Shown: piece by piece, positions 1-6,734 of the stretch | How the letters are laid out: each line of letters starts with the position of its first letter | Position numbering within the stretch: position 1 is the stretch's first letter | Source: an uncultured Pseudomonadota bacterium | GTDB lineage: Bacteria; Pseudomonadota; Gammaproteobacteria; Steroidobacterales; Steroidobacteraceae | Direction of reading: 5' to 3' | NCBI GenBank assembly: GCA_903879335.1 | Contig: CAIRLC010000017.1 | Span: 225,057-289,056 of the forward strand | DNA length: 64,000 nucleotides | The notes under the pieces: generated by a model | What the model saw: the letters and a program-made list of their open reading frames with translations, nothing else | Database searches by the model: none | What the model was told of the DNA's origin: nothing | Made by a program: the position numbers and the translations under genes

Positions 1-935
1 GCATCATGAGGATCGTTCCAGTGATTGCCCGGCCGGCACTGCTCAATCGCAGCCAGCTGCGCCGCCAGCACCACCTCATACAGCGCACGCTGCGCCGGCG
101 TGAAACGCCCGTTCACCGGGAAGGTCCGGGTGATGTCTGAGGCGTAGCAGTCCAATTCACATCCCGCATCAATCAATACAAGATCGCCATCTCGTAAGGG
201 CTGCGCATTCTCCCGGTAATGCAAGATACAAGCGTTCGCGCCACCACCGACGATGGGCTCGTACGCCGAAACGCCCTGGTTGCGGTGAAACTCATGCACG
301 ATTTCCGCTGCCAACTGATATTCGGTCACGCCGGGTGCCGATAAGCGCATCGCCCGTTGATGGGCTGTCACGGAAATCGCGGCCGCACGGCGCATCACGC
401 CGATCTCGTCGCGACTCTTATAGAGCCGCATGTCGTGCAGCAAATGATCCAGCGCGACGAATTCCTGGGGAGTATGCATGCCATGTTTAGCTTGCGCTCG
501 CAGGCCGTTCACCCAGCCGATCACGCGCTGGTCGAACTCGGGATGCAGTCCCATCGTGTAATAAACACGCGAGCGACTCTCAAGCAGACCGGGAAGAATT
601 TCGTCGATATCTGCGAACGGAAATGCGTCATCGGCCCCATACCGCGCGACTGCGCCCTCGGGGCCAGCCCGCAGCCCGTCCCACATCTCGCGCGTCGGGT
701 CGCGGTCGCGTACAAACAGGATGTATTCGCCCTCCGGCCGGTGCGGCAACAGGACGGCGACCGCCTCGGGCTCAGGGAAGCCGGATAAGAACTGGAAATC
801 ACTGTCTTGGCGGTAGGGGTATTCCGTACCGGCATTACGTTTGCGAATCGGTGCGGCCGGTAGGATCGCGATCGCGTCGCGCCCCATCATCCGCATCAGC
901 TGCTTTCGACGCTTCGCGAACTCAGTCGGCTTCAT
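1..935 (-). CDS. pepP: Xaa-Pro aminopeptidase PepP (3' end outside window)
   Basis: Cytosolic proline aminopeptidase that removes an N-terminal residue preceding proline. The first 311 residues are visible. The N-terminal creatinase-like domain is followed by the start of the pita-bread catalytic domain, with the first two metal-ligand motifs LIDAG (Asp near 256) and SDITRT (Asp near 267) at the spacing of E. coli PepP. The remaining His and Glu ligands lie beyond base 1. The ATG at 935 begins MKPTEFAKRR, typical of the family. It overlaps the end of ygfB by 14 bases, and the ygfB-pepP order is the usual gammaproteobacterial one, so the two are probably co-transcribed. A second M24 enzyme, PepQ, lies at 47-48 kb. 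Confidence 0.95.
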   Translation of the reverse strand, partial: MKPTEFAKRRKQLMRMMGRDAIAILPAAPIRKRNAGTEYPYRQDSDFQFLSGFPEPEAVAVLLPHRPEGEYILFVRDRDPTREMWDGLRAGPEGAVARYGADDAFPFADIDEILPGLLESRSRVYYTMGLHPEFDQRVIGWVNGLRAQAKHGMHTPQEFVALDHLLHDMRLYKSRDEIGVMRRAAAISVTAHQRAMRLSAPGVTEYQLAAEIVHEFHRNQGVSAYEPIVGGGANACILHYRENAQPLRDGDLVLIDAGCELDCYASDITRTFPVNGRFTPAQRALYEVVLAAQLAAIEQCRPGNHWNDPHD

Positions 936-1476
936 CGACGGACTCCCCGCGCGGGTCTACCAATTCCTCGTGCACGAGCTGAGCGCTCGCCCGGAGGTAT
1001 TCCACCAACTCCGCATAGGAACTTTCGCTATCTTCCTCAGAGTCCTCATCACCGACGGCCGCCCGCGCGATCTCGGAAAAATCCGCGACGATCTCTCGTA
1101 CCGTATCGGGCCAACCGGCCGGCGGAACTGGGACGGAACCAAGACCAGCCATAAACCCGGTGCACCACGTGGCCAGTGCGGCAGTCCGCATCTCCAGGGA
1201 GGCGTCATCGGGGGGTAACAGGGGCGCAAAGTCCATATCCGGTCCGGATAATTGGGCGGCCGTCTCCCGACAGAGGGCGATGAGAACTTCACGCGCGTGA
1301 ACCGTGCGCTCAGGCGCCTCTGTACTGGAGAGGAAATCGTCGGTCCACTCCTCGGCCATGAAGCTGACCGATGCGGCCAAAGTTCCCGTCAGCGCGCCGT
1401 GCGCCTCGGCGGCCCCAAGGGCTGCCCCCGCCGCGTCAAGCGCGGTCTCGAGTTCGTCATAAGTTACGGTTTGCAT
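922..1476 (-). CDS. ygfB: UPF0149 family protein YgfB
   Basis: Protein of 184 residues of the YgfB/YecA (UPF0149) family: an all-helical, acidic protein starting MQTVTYDELETAL. It carries the family's central WCTGFMAGLG stretch and a very acidic segment (DEDSEEDSESS) near the C terminus. Members sit beside pepP in many gammaproteobacteria. In Pseudomonas a homologue affects antibiotic resistance, but the biochemical role in general is unsettled. The ATG at 1476 was preferred to an upstream in-frame TTG at 1503 because family members begin here. It is divergent from the ZapB-like gene at 1530, and the 53-base gap holds that gene's promoter. Confidence 0.9.
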   Translation of the reverse strand: MQTVTYDELETALDAAGAALGAAEAHGALTGTLAASVSFMAEEWTDDFLSSTEAPERTVHAREVLIALCRETAAQLSGPDMDFAPLLPPDDASLEMRTAALATWCTGFMAGLGSVPVPPAGWPDTVREIVADFSEIARAAVGDEDSEEDSESSYAELVEYLRASAQLVHEELVDPRGESVDEAD

Positions 1477-1494
1477 GAACCGGATTCTAGCGCG

Positions 1495-1523
1495 TTGACC
1501 CACCTCAGAGCCGCGCCTATAGT
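1495..1523 (+). promoter_or_regulatory. sigma-70-type promoter for the ZapB-like gene and zapA
   Basis: TTGACC at 1495-1500, a 17-base spacer, then TATAGT at 1518-1523. The predicted start of transcription (6-8 bases past the -10 box) falls on or next to the ATG at 1530, so the message would be leaderless. No Shine-Dalgarno sequence lies between the -10 box and the ATG. Confidence 0.65.
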
Positions 1524-1529
1524 GCGGCC

Positions 1530-1763
1530 ATGAGCGAAATCACTCCACGATCTGCCGCCGAAGCTGAGCTTAAGACGCTCGAGAAGCGTCTTCTGGAGCT
1601 CATTCTGACGATTGACCGCCTAAAAGATGAGAACCGGTCGTTAAAGTCGCGGCAGGAGTCGCTCTCCGCCGAGCGCGCTGCTTTGATGCAGAAAAACGAG
1701 CAAGTTCGCGCTAGGGTCGAGGCCATGATCGGTCGACTGAAATCCATGGAGCATGGGGCATGA
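1530..1763 (+). CDS. TIGR02449-type ZapB-like coiled-coil protein
   Basis: Small protein of 77 residues that is almost entirely one heptad-patterned coiled coil (residues about 10-70, rich in Glu, Lys, Arg, Leu), starting MSEITPRSAAEAEL. It matches the short conserved family found just upstream of zapA in many gammaproteobacteria and resembles the cell-division factor ZapB. Its stop overlaps the zapA start by 4 bases (ATGA), so translation is coupled and a role with ZapA at the FtsZ ring is likely but inferred. The ATG lies only 7 bases past a good -10 box, which predicts a leaderless mRNA. Confidence 0.8.
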   Translation: MSEITPRSAAEAELKTLEKRLLELILTIDRLKDENRSLKSRQESLSAERAALMQKNEQVRARVEAMIGRLKSMEHGA

Positions 1764-2077
1764 GCGATATTCCCGTCTCCCGGGTTTCGGTTCGAATTCT
1801 TGAGAAGGAATATCAGTTTTCTTGCGCGCCGGACGAGCGCGCGGCCCTGCTGGATTCTGCAGAATTCCTGAACAGTGAAATGCGCAAGATTCGGGATACC
1901 GGCAAAGTCATCGGTTTAGACCGGATTGCCGTGATGGCCGCGCTCAACATGGCCAATGAGTTGCTGAAATCGCGCGCGCGCGATGCGTCACTTGATGTTG
2001 ACGTCGTCCAGAAACTGCGCAATTTGCGTCAGCAGGTCGACGCGGCGCTCGAACGCGGCCAACAATTCGACTTGTAG
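1760..2077 (+). CDS. zapA: cell division protein ZapA
   Basis: Protein of 105 residues matching ZapA, which bundles FtsZ protofilaments at the division ring. The N-terminal part (VSRVSVRILEKEYQFSC) forms the family's globular FtsZ-binding head. The LDRIAVMAALNMANELL helix and the C-terminal coiled coil (about 65-100) form the tetramerising stalk. Length is normal (E. coli 109). It starts within the stop of the upstream ZapB-like gene, and the 6S RNA gene follows, which is the standard gammaproteobacterial arrangement. Confidence 0.93.
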   Translation: MSDIPVSRVSVRILEKEYQFSCAPDERAALLDSAEFLNSEMRKIRDTGKVIGLDRIAVMAALNMANELLKSRARDASLDVDVVQKLRNLRQQVDAALERGQQFDL

Positions 2078-2142
2078 CGATTTATATCGCGCTGTCGCGA
2101 CGCACAGCATTCTTTCGTCCCGCGCGATCGGTTAGTCTTCGC

Positions 2143-2335
2143 TGCGGCGCCGCCTGCAGTGTTCGACATGGGTCAAGACCTCCCGGCCCTAATTGCGTTA
2201 CCCCGGGGCAAGTGCTTGCAGGGTCACTGAGCATGTCCGCCTCGTTGCGGAAAGCCTTAAGTCTTGCAGTACGCCCCACTTGTTGCTCCGGTCCGGGAGC
2301 AACGATTCGTGACGGCACAGGTGGACGGCGCCGCC
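2143..2335 (+). ncRNA. ssrS: 6S RNA
   Basis: The region directly after zapA is non-coding and contains the conserved 6S core: GAGCATGTCCGCC, then GCGGAAAGCCTTAAGTC, which lines up with the E. coli stretch GAGCATGCTCGG...GAAGCCTTAAAAC. The ends pair to close the molecule: GGCGCCGCCTG near 2146 with CAGG and CGGCGCC near 2318-2333. The internal CCCGG pairings give the large central bubble that mimics an open promoter for sigma-70 RNA polymerase. Length is near the usual 184 bases. The exact 5' and 3' ends are estimates. E. coli has ygfA after ssrS; here an EVE-domain gene follows. Confidence 0.85.
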
Positions 2336-2394
2336 TTTCTCTCTACTGGTAAACCCACCGACCGGATTGTCCGGCGTGGGCGCGGGAGTACGTG

Positions 2395-2862
2395 ATGAAG
2401 TACTGGCTGATGAAGAGCGAACCATCGGTGTTCGGCATCGAGGATCTACGCAAGGCGCCCAAGAAGCGCTCCGCCTGGGATGGTGTGCGTAACTACCAAG
2501 TCAGAAATATGATGCGCGACGAAATGCGCATCGGAGACCTTGCCTTCTTCTATCACTCGAGCTGCGATGAGCCTGGAATTTACGGGATTATTCGCATCGT
2601 GAAAGAAGGCTACCCAGACCATACTGCATTCGATCCGACGAATGATCACTTCGATGCAAAGAGCAAACCGGACAATCCGACGTGGTACATGGTGGATGTC
2701 GAATTCGTAGAACAGTTCAAACGACCAGTCACACTTGATCGCCTACGCGCGAATGCTGAGACACTGAATGAGTTACTCATTCTGAAGCGAGGTAATCGTT
2801 TGTCCGTCACGCCAATCAAAAACGGTGAATGGCAACGCATCGTCGAGCTCTCACTTCAATGA
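2395..2862 (+). CDS. EVE domain-containing protein
   Basis: Single-domain EVE (PUA-like) protein of 155 residues, starting MKYWLMKSEPSVFGIEDL, with the family signatures WDGVRNYQVRNMMRD and FYHSSCDEPGIYGI. EVE domains have a pocket suited to modified bases, and many are thought to read modified cytosine in DNA or modified nucleotides in RNA; the ligand here is unknown. The ATG at 2395 follows a GGGAG ribosome site at the usual distance; a GTG one codon earlier is less like the family. The gene sits directly after 6S RNA, where ygfA is found in enteric bacteria. By eye it looks more AT-rich than its neighbours. Confidence 0.9.
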   Translation: MKYWLMKSEPSVFGIEDLRKAPKKRSAWDGVRNYQVRNMMRDEMRIGDLAFFYHSSCDEPGIYGIIRIVKEGYPDHTAFDPTNDHFDAKSKPDNPTWYMVDVEFVEQFKRPVTLDRLRANAETLNELLILKRGNRLSVTPIKNGEWQRIVELSLQ

Positions 2863-2908
2863 CCAAGCGTGGTGTTTAAAACGCCTATCACAACAAAAAG
2901 TTGGTTGC

Positions 2909-2936
2909 TTGTAATTTGACTTTTTGTGTATATACT
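2909..2936 (+). promoter_or_regulatory. promoter of the 21-residue Lys/Ala peptide gene
   Basis: TTGTAA at 2909-2914, 16 bases, then TATACT at 2931-2936 in an unusually AT-rich stretch. It is followed by a GGAG ribosome site at 2960-2963, seven bases before the ATG at 2971. Promoter, ribosome site and terminator together make a compact single-gene unit. Confidence 0.6.
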
Positions 2937-2970
2937 CCAACCCCGGACTAACTCATATTGGAGAACTACT

Positions 2971-3036
2971 ATGGCGACCAAGAAAAAAGCCGCGAAGAAG
3001 AAGGCAACGAAGAAGAAGGCTGCTAAGAAGAAGTAA
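2971..3036 (+). CDS. 21-residue Lys/Ala-rich histone-H1-like peptide
   Basis: A complete micro-gene encodes 21 residues made of Lys, Ala and Thr only after the Met. The pattern is three near-repeats of KKKAA or KKKAT, 12 lysines in all, ending in KKK. It has its own promoter (2909-2936), a strong GGAG ribosome site seven bases ahead, and a 12-bp terminator at 3093-3126, so expression is likely and possibly high. The composition is that of bacterial H1-like or AlgP-like C-terminal tails, which bind DNA or RNA non-specifically. Here there is no folded domain. A chance Lys codon run is unlikely given the flanking signals. Function is unknown. Confidence 0.7.
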   Translation: MATKKKAAKKKATKKKAAKKK

Positions 3037-3092
3037 GCCTTTAGAAGTTGCCGGGGATGAAGGCTTCAACCCAACTCCCCTAATGCTTCGCC

Positions 3093-3126
3093 GACTGTGC
3101 CCGCTTATGCGGGCACAGTCTTTTTT
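3093..3126 (+). terminator. intrinsic terminator after the Lys/Ala peptide gene
   Basis: Perfect 12-bp stem GACTGTGCCCGC/GCGGGCACAGTC with a TTAT loop (3093-3120), followed by six T residues. It separates the peptide gene from rpiA. Confidence 0.9.
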
Positions 3127-3194
3127 GTATCCTGAAAATCTCGTGACCTCACGAGAGATAATGCTGCGGATACTGCAAATACAGGGTTTTCGAG

Positions 3195-3854
3195 ATGAAG
3201 AGTGATGATCTCAAGCGCCGCGTCGCTGAAGCGGCAGTCGCCTACGTACCGGCTGGTTGTGTACTCGGAGTAGGTACCGGTTCGACGGTGAACCATTTCA
3301 TCGCAGCGCTCGCCGAGCAGAAGATCGAACTCGCTGGCGCAGTCTCAAGCTCAGAAGCGAGCACTCGTCTGCTCAAAGCAGCGGGCTATGAAGTACTCGA
3401 CCTCAACTCCACGGGAGATCTTGAGGTGTATGTGGATGGTGCGGATGAGTCGAATCGACACCTTCATCTGATCAAAGGCGGCGGCGCCGCACTCACTCGC
3501 GAGAAGATTGTTGCAGCGGCATCGCGACGATTCATCTGCATCGTCGATCAGTCGAAAGTGGTCGACGTACTCGGTCGCTTCCCCTTGCCTGTCGAAGTGA
3601 TACCAATGGCGCGATCGTACGTCGCTCGGCAACTGGTCAAACTCGGCGGCCAACCAGTCTATCGCGACGGCGTCGTGACCGACAACGGCAACGTAATTCT
3701 CGATGTGCACAACTTGGCGATCGTGGATCCGAAGGGCCTAGAGGATGCCATCAACGGCATCGTCGGCGTCGTGGCCAATGGCCTGTTTGCGCGACGGCCT
3801 GCCGATGTCTTACTCGTTGGCACGGCCGGCGGTGTCGAGACGCTCACCGCCTAA
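3195..3854 (+). CDS. rpiA: ribose-5-phosphate isomerase A
   Basis: Interconverts ribose 5-phosphate and ribulose 5-phosphate in the pentose phosphate pathway (cytosol). The 219 residues match E. coli RpiA in length. Motifs seen: [12 protein letters not shown] (phosphate loop, about 26-37), DGADE with the catalytic Asp/Glu, and the [14 protein letters not shown] loop with the conserved Lys and Glu. It has its own upstream region, which includes a CTCGTG/CACGAG inverted repeat at about 3142-3157. It converges on the acyltransferase gene, with only 6 bases between the stops. Confidence 0.97.
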   Translation: MKSDDLKRRVAEAAVAYVPAGCVLGVGTGSTVNHFIAALAEQKIELAGAVSSSEASTRLLKAAGYEVLDLNSTGDLEVYVDGADESNRHLHLIKGGGAALTREKIVAAASRRFICIVDQSKVVDVLGRFPLPVEVIPMARSYVARQLVKLGGQPVYRDGVVTDNGNVILDVHNLAIVDPKGLEDAINGIVGVVANGLFARRPADVLLVGTAGGVETLTA

Positions 3855-3860
3855 AGTTAG

Positions 3861-4775
3861 TCAGTGACCGCTCGTCGTCTCATCCAGCAAGGTGGAGAGA
3901 CGACGCTCCTTCTCAGACCATAAGCCGCCGAGCCAATCCTGGAATCGGCCGCGGAACTCCCCATCACCGACGTAGTCACCGGCCGCCTGACGAACCGGCA
4001 AGGTACGCCGCTCGACTTCAATGGTCACGACCGGCACGCGACCACAACACAAATCCCAAAGACTTGGGCATGCAGAACCCGAAGAGTATGCAATGGTGAC
4101 GTCCAACAGGTCATGCAAGATCGGGCCAAGCGTATCCATCACAAACGCAATACCGCCTGCCTTCGGCCGCAGTAAGTTGCGGTAAGGTGATCGTGAGGCG
4201 TCACGCTTGACCGGCGTGAAGCGCGTCCCTTCGACAAAGTTGATGATGGACGTCGGGTGATGACGGAATTTCTCGCAAGCACGTTGGGTTGCCTTCAAGT
4301 CCGTCCCACGTAACTCCGGGCGCCGTGCCAACTGCTCTTTCGAATACCGTTTCATAAACGGCATATCCAAGGCCCACCAGGCGAGCCCCAATATCGGCAC
4401 CCAACGGAGCGAGTCCTTGATGAAAAATTTGAGGAACGGAATCCGCCCGTTCAGTACGGTCTGAAGCGCCAGAATATCAACCCAAGACCGATGGTTAGCG
4501 ATCACTAAATACCATCCGTCCCGATTCAAGCCGTCTACACCGGAGACGCGCCACTCAATTTGCTGGGTCAAGCGCATGAGAACCGCGTTGACCGACACCC
4601 AACCCTCAGCCAGTCGAATCAATACGTCTGACACGAAACGGGTAAATGCCGGGATCGGCAGCGCAATCTTAAGTACGGAGACAATCACGACAGCGCTGCC
4701 CAAAACGATCGTATTGGTGACAAATAAAGCCATCAAGACCAGTCCACGCAGTGGACCTTTGGGCAGTTTCAGCAC
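3861..4775 (-). CDS. YihG-type lysophospholipid acyltransferase (PlsC family)
   Basis: Inner-membrane acyltransferase of 304 residues. It has an N-terminal hydrophobic segment (about 10-35), the HX4D catalytic motif in NHRSWVDI, the acceptor-binding FVEGTRFT motif, and a long match to E. coli YihG (WALDMPFMKRYS, CEKFRHHPTSIINF). YihG acylates lysophosphatidic acid in E. coli; the same role is inferred here. I chose GTG 4775 because GGGAG lies seven bases upstream and the length matches. An in-frame TTG at 4832 would run into the tRNA terminator hairpin. Confidence 0.85.
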   Translation of the reverse strand: MLKLPKGPLRGLVLMALFVTNTIVLGSAVVIVSVLKIALPIPAFTRFVSDVLIRLAEGWVSVNAVLMRLTQQIEWRVSGVDGLNRDGWYLVIANHRSWVDILALQTVLNGRIPFLKFFIKDSLRWVPILGLAWWALDMPFMKRYSKEQLARRPELRGTDLKATQRACEKFRHHPTSIINFVEGTRFTPVKRDASRSPYRNLLRPKAGGIAFVMDTLGPILHDLLDVTIAYSSGSACPSLWDLCCGRVPVVTIEVERRTLPVRQAAGDYVGDGEFRGRFQDWLGGLWSEKERRLSTLLDETTSGH

Positions 4776-4821
4776 TGGCTCGCTCCCACACTTTCGACGC
4801 CATTGTGCGCCTAGGCGGCAC

Positions 4822-4853
4822 AGAAAAGACAAGGCCCGCTTGCGCGGGCCTTG
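4822..4853 (-). terminator. terminator after tRNA-Gln
   Basis: On the minus strand, CAAGGCCCGC and GCGGGCCTTG form a 10-bp stem around a 4-base loop, followed by TCTTTT. It lies 7 bases past the tRNA CCA end and would end the rplM-rpsI-tRNA transcript. Confidence 0.8.
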
Positions 4854-4859
4854 ACGTTT

Positions 4860-4933
4860 TGGCTGGGGAACTAGGATTCGAACCTAGATTGACGGAGTCA
4901 GAGTCCGCTGTCCTACCGTTAGACGATTCCCCA
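4860..4933 (-). tRNA. tRNA-Gln (anticodon CTG)
   Basis: 74-base tRNA with an encoded CCA end. Acceptor stem TGGGGAA pairs with TTCCCCA. The anticodon arm GCGGA/TCCGT encloses the loop CTCTGAC (anticodon CTG, reads CAG). The T arm has GGTTCGAATCC. The sequence agrees well with E. coli glutamine tRNAs. It stands 90 bases after rpsI on the same strand with no clear promoter between, so it is probably processed from the rplM-rpsI transcript. Confidence 0.95.
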
Positions 4934-4984
4934 ATATTCGGAATCGACTTCGAATCGCGGCACGACCGGTCCAGCGGAGACCGG

Positions 4985-5010
4985 TCCGTCGGGTCAGAAA
5001 ACCCGACGGA
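4985..5010 (-). other. hairpin between rpsI and tRNA-Gln
   Basis: TCCGTCGGGT and ACCCGACGGA form a perfect 10-bp stem with a 6-base loop, 14 bases past the rpsI stop. There is no U-tract, so it is more likely an mRNA 3' stabiliser or processing site than a terminator. This keeps the tRNA in the same transcript. Confidence 0.6.
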
Positions 5011-5023
5011 ACCCGCAACCGGT

Positions 5024-5413
5024 TTAACGCTTCGAGAACTGAGTTCCGCGACGCGCCTTACGGCGACCAACCTTCTTACGCTCGACCTCACGGGCGTCAC
5101 GCGTGACAAAGCCTGCAGTACGGAGCGGCTTACGCAGCGTCTCATCGTACTGAAGCAATGCGCGGGTGATGCCGTGGCGAATCGCGCCAGCCTGGCCCGT
5201 GATGCCGCCGCCGTCCACCGCAACTTTGACGTCGAAGTGGCTTGCCATCTGGACGAGTTCCAGCGGCTGACGAACGATCATACGACCGGTTTCACGGCCG
5301 AAGAATTCTTCGATCGTACGGTCATTGATAGTGATCTTGCCCGAACCGGGCGAGAGGTGGACGCGGGCCGTCGAGGTCTTGCGGCGGCCGGTGCCGTAAT
5401 ACGTGGTGGGCAT
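5024..5413 (-). CDS. rpsI: 30S ribosomal protein S9
   Basis: uS9, 129 residues (E. coli 130), starting [18 protein letters not shown] and ending in the basic tail AQF-type [14 protein letters not shown], whose last residues reach the P-site tRNA in the 30S head. The glycine-rich [16 protein letters not shown] segment is typical. It lies 26 bases after rplM, forming the universal L13-S9 pair, and is followed by a hairpin and tRNA-Gln. Confidence 0.98.
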   Translation of the reverse strand: MPTTYYGTGRRKTSTARVHLSPGSGKITINDRTIEEFFGRETGRMIVRQPLELVQMASHFDVKVAVDGGGITGQAGAIRHGITRALLQYDETLRKPLRTAGFVTRDAREVERKKVGRRKARRGTQFSKR

Positions 5414-5439
5414 GATCTTACCTTAGAAAAACCGTTACT

Positions 5440-5871
5440 TCAGGCGAACTCAACAGCCTGCGGCTGCTGCGCAGTGTGGGGATGCTCTCCACCCGCGTAC
5501 ACGTGAAGCTTCTTGAACATTTTGCGGCCGAGTGGGCCCTTCGGGAGCATTCCCTTGACCGCAATCTCGATAGCGCGCTCCGGGTGCTCCTTCAGCATCT
5601 TACCGAGCGCAATGCTCTTGATGCCGCCGATGGCGCCCGTGTGGTGATAGTAGAACTTGTCTGTGAGCTTCGCGCCCGTGACAGCCACCTTTTCGGCGTT
5701 GACGACAATGATGTTGTCGCCGCAGTCAACGTGAGGCGTATACGAAGCCTTGTGCTTACCGCGCAGACGCACAGCAAGGGCGGTGGCCAAGCGGCCGAGC
5801 GTCTTTCCAGACGCATCGACGACGAGCCATTCGCGGCGCACCGTCTGGGAATTTTCAAAAACCGTGTTCAT
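5440..5871 (-). CDS. rplM: 50S ribosomal protein L13
   Basis: uL13, 143 residues (E. coli 142). Recognised by [52 protein letters not shown] and the C-terminal [14 protein letters not shown]. The ATG at 5871 gives the family start MNTVFENS; an in-frame upstream start would run into the promoter at 5910-5937 and is rejected. First gene of the L13-S9 operon. Confidence 0.98.
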   Translation of the reverse strand: MNTVFENSQTVRREWLVVDASGKTLGRLATALAVRLRGKHKASYTPHVDCGDNIIVVNAEKVAVTGAKLTDKFYYHHTGAIGGIKSIALGKMLKEHPERAIEIAVKGMLPKGPLGRKMFKKLHVYAGGEHPHTAQQPQAVEFA

Positions 5872-5909
5872 GGAATACTCAGGGCTGTCGGGCCAGCGAA
5901 AGACCGCGA

Positions 5910-5937
5910 ATTGTACGGGGTTTTTATCCACTTGCAA
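5910..5937 (-). promoter_or_regulatory. promoter of rplM-rpsI
   Basis: On the minus strand TTGCAA (5932-5937), 16 bases, TACAAT (5910-5915). It lies about 40 bases before the rplM start and is divergent from coq7. Confidence 0.75.
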
Positions 5938-5993
5938 AGGGTGTCTGTAACTCGCGATTCAAATGCCCCGGAAGACAGTAATAATGAGTGCCT

Positions 5994-6650
5994 ATGACCA
6001 CCAACCTGCGCACAGAATCCCCGCTAGATCGGATTATTTCCTTTTTAGATCATGGGCTTAAAAACGCCGCGGGTTGCCCGCCGGCGGCGGGCAGGCTCAT
6101 CCCTACCCCTCCCCCCGGGGTCGAATCAGGTCCCATGAGCCCACAAGAGCGGCGCCATGCAGCCGGATTAATGCGCGTCAACCATGCCGGGGAGATCGCC
6201 GCGCAGGCCTTGTATCACGGCCAAGCGTTGGTTGCGCAAGACCGCGGTGTGCGCGAATTTCTAATGAATTCGGCACGTGAAGAAGGTGACCACCTCGTCT
6301 GGTGTACAGCGAGACTGCAGCAGCTTGGATCGCGGCCGAGCGCATTGGCACCCATGTGGTACCTGGGATCTGCGCTGATTGGGGCAGCAGCAGGTCTTGC
6401 CGGTGATGCGATCAGTCTAGGATTCATCGCCGAAACTGAACGTCAGGTAGAAGCCCATATCGAACAACACCTGGAAAAGTTGCCGAGTACTGACGAAGAC
6501 AGTCGCGCTGTACTCCAACAAATGAAAGCCGATGAGATCGCGCACCGGAAGCATGCGTTGGCGCGAGGTGGCAAAGAATTGCCAAGCGCATTGCAGGGAT
6601 TGATGCGAAATACCGCAAAAATCATGACCAAAAGCGCCTATTGGCTGTAA
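5994..6650 (+). CDS. coq7: demethoxyubiquinone hydroxylase Coq7
   Basis: Carboxylate-bridged di-iron monooxygenase that puts in the C5 hydroxyl of ubiquinone (2-polyprenyl-3-methyl-6-methoxy-1,4-benzoquinol hydroxylase). It is peripheral to the inner membrane. Iron-ligand motifs are in place: Glu in MRVNHAGEIAA (near 67), EEGDH, Glu in ERQVEAHIEQHL, and DEIAH near the C terminus. A hydrophobic stretch (ALIGAAAGLAGDAISLGFI) lies between the two motif pairs, where the family contacts the membrane. The ATG at 5994 is taken; an in-frame GTG at 5988 is possible. 218 residues is normal for the bacterial Coq7 type, which many gammaproteobacteria use instead of UbiF. Confidence 0.95.
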   Translation: MTTNLRTESPLDRIISFLDHGLKNAAGCPPAAGRLIPTPPPGVESGPMSPQERRHAAGLMRVNHAGEIAAQALYHGQALVAQDRGVREFLMNSAREEGDHLVWCTARLQQLGSRPSALAPMWYLGSALIGAAAGLAGDAISLGFIAETERQVEAHIEQHLEKLPSTDEDSRAVLQQMKADEIAHRKHALARGGKELPSALQGLMRNTAKIMTKSAYWL

Positions 6651-6668
6651 AGCAGTTCGGTTCCGCGG

Positions 6669-6697
6669 TTGCGGCTGTCTCGATTATGTTCTATATC
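6669..6697 (+). promoter_or_regulatory. possible crp promoter
   Basis: TTGCGG (6669-6674), 17 bases, TATATC (6692-6697), 38 bases ahead of the crp start. The boxes are moderate matches. I saw no TGTGA-N6-TCACA site nearby, so autoregulation cannot be read from the sequence. Confidence 0.5.
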
Positions 6698-6734
6698 TTC
6701 TGCCTCAGAAGCTGAGATTAGGGGTATCACGATA

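Noticed and set aside
2863..2900. GGTGTTT/AAACGCC inverted repeat after the EVE gene as a terminator
   Set aside because: Weak, AT-rich stem without a T-tract.
4776..4832. Longer start (TTG 4832) for the YihG-type acyltransferase
   Set aside because: It overlaps the tRNA terminator hairpin, and the GTG at 4775 has a good ribosome site and family-like length.
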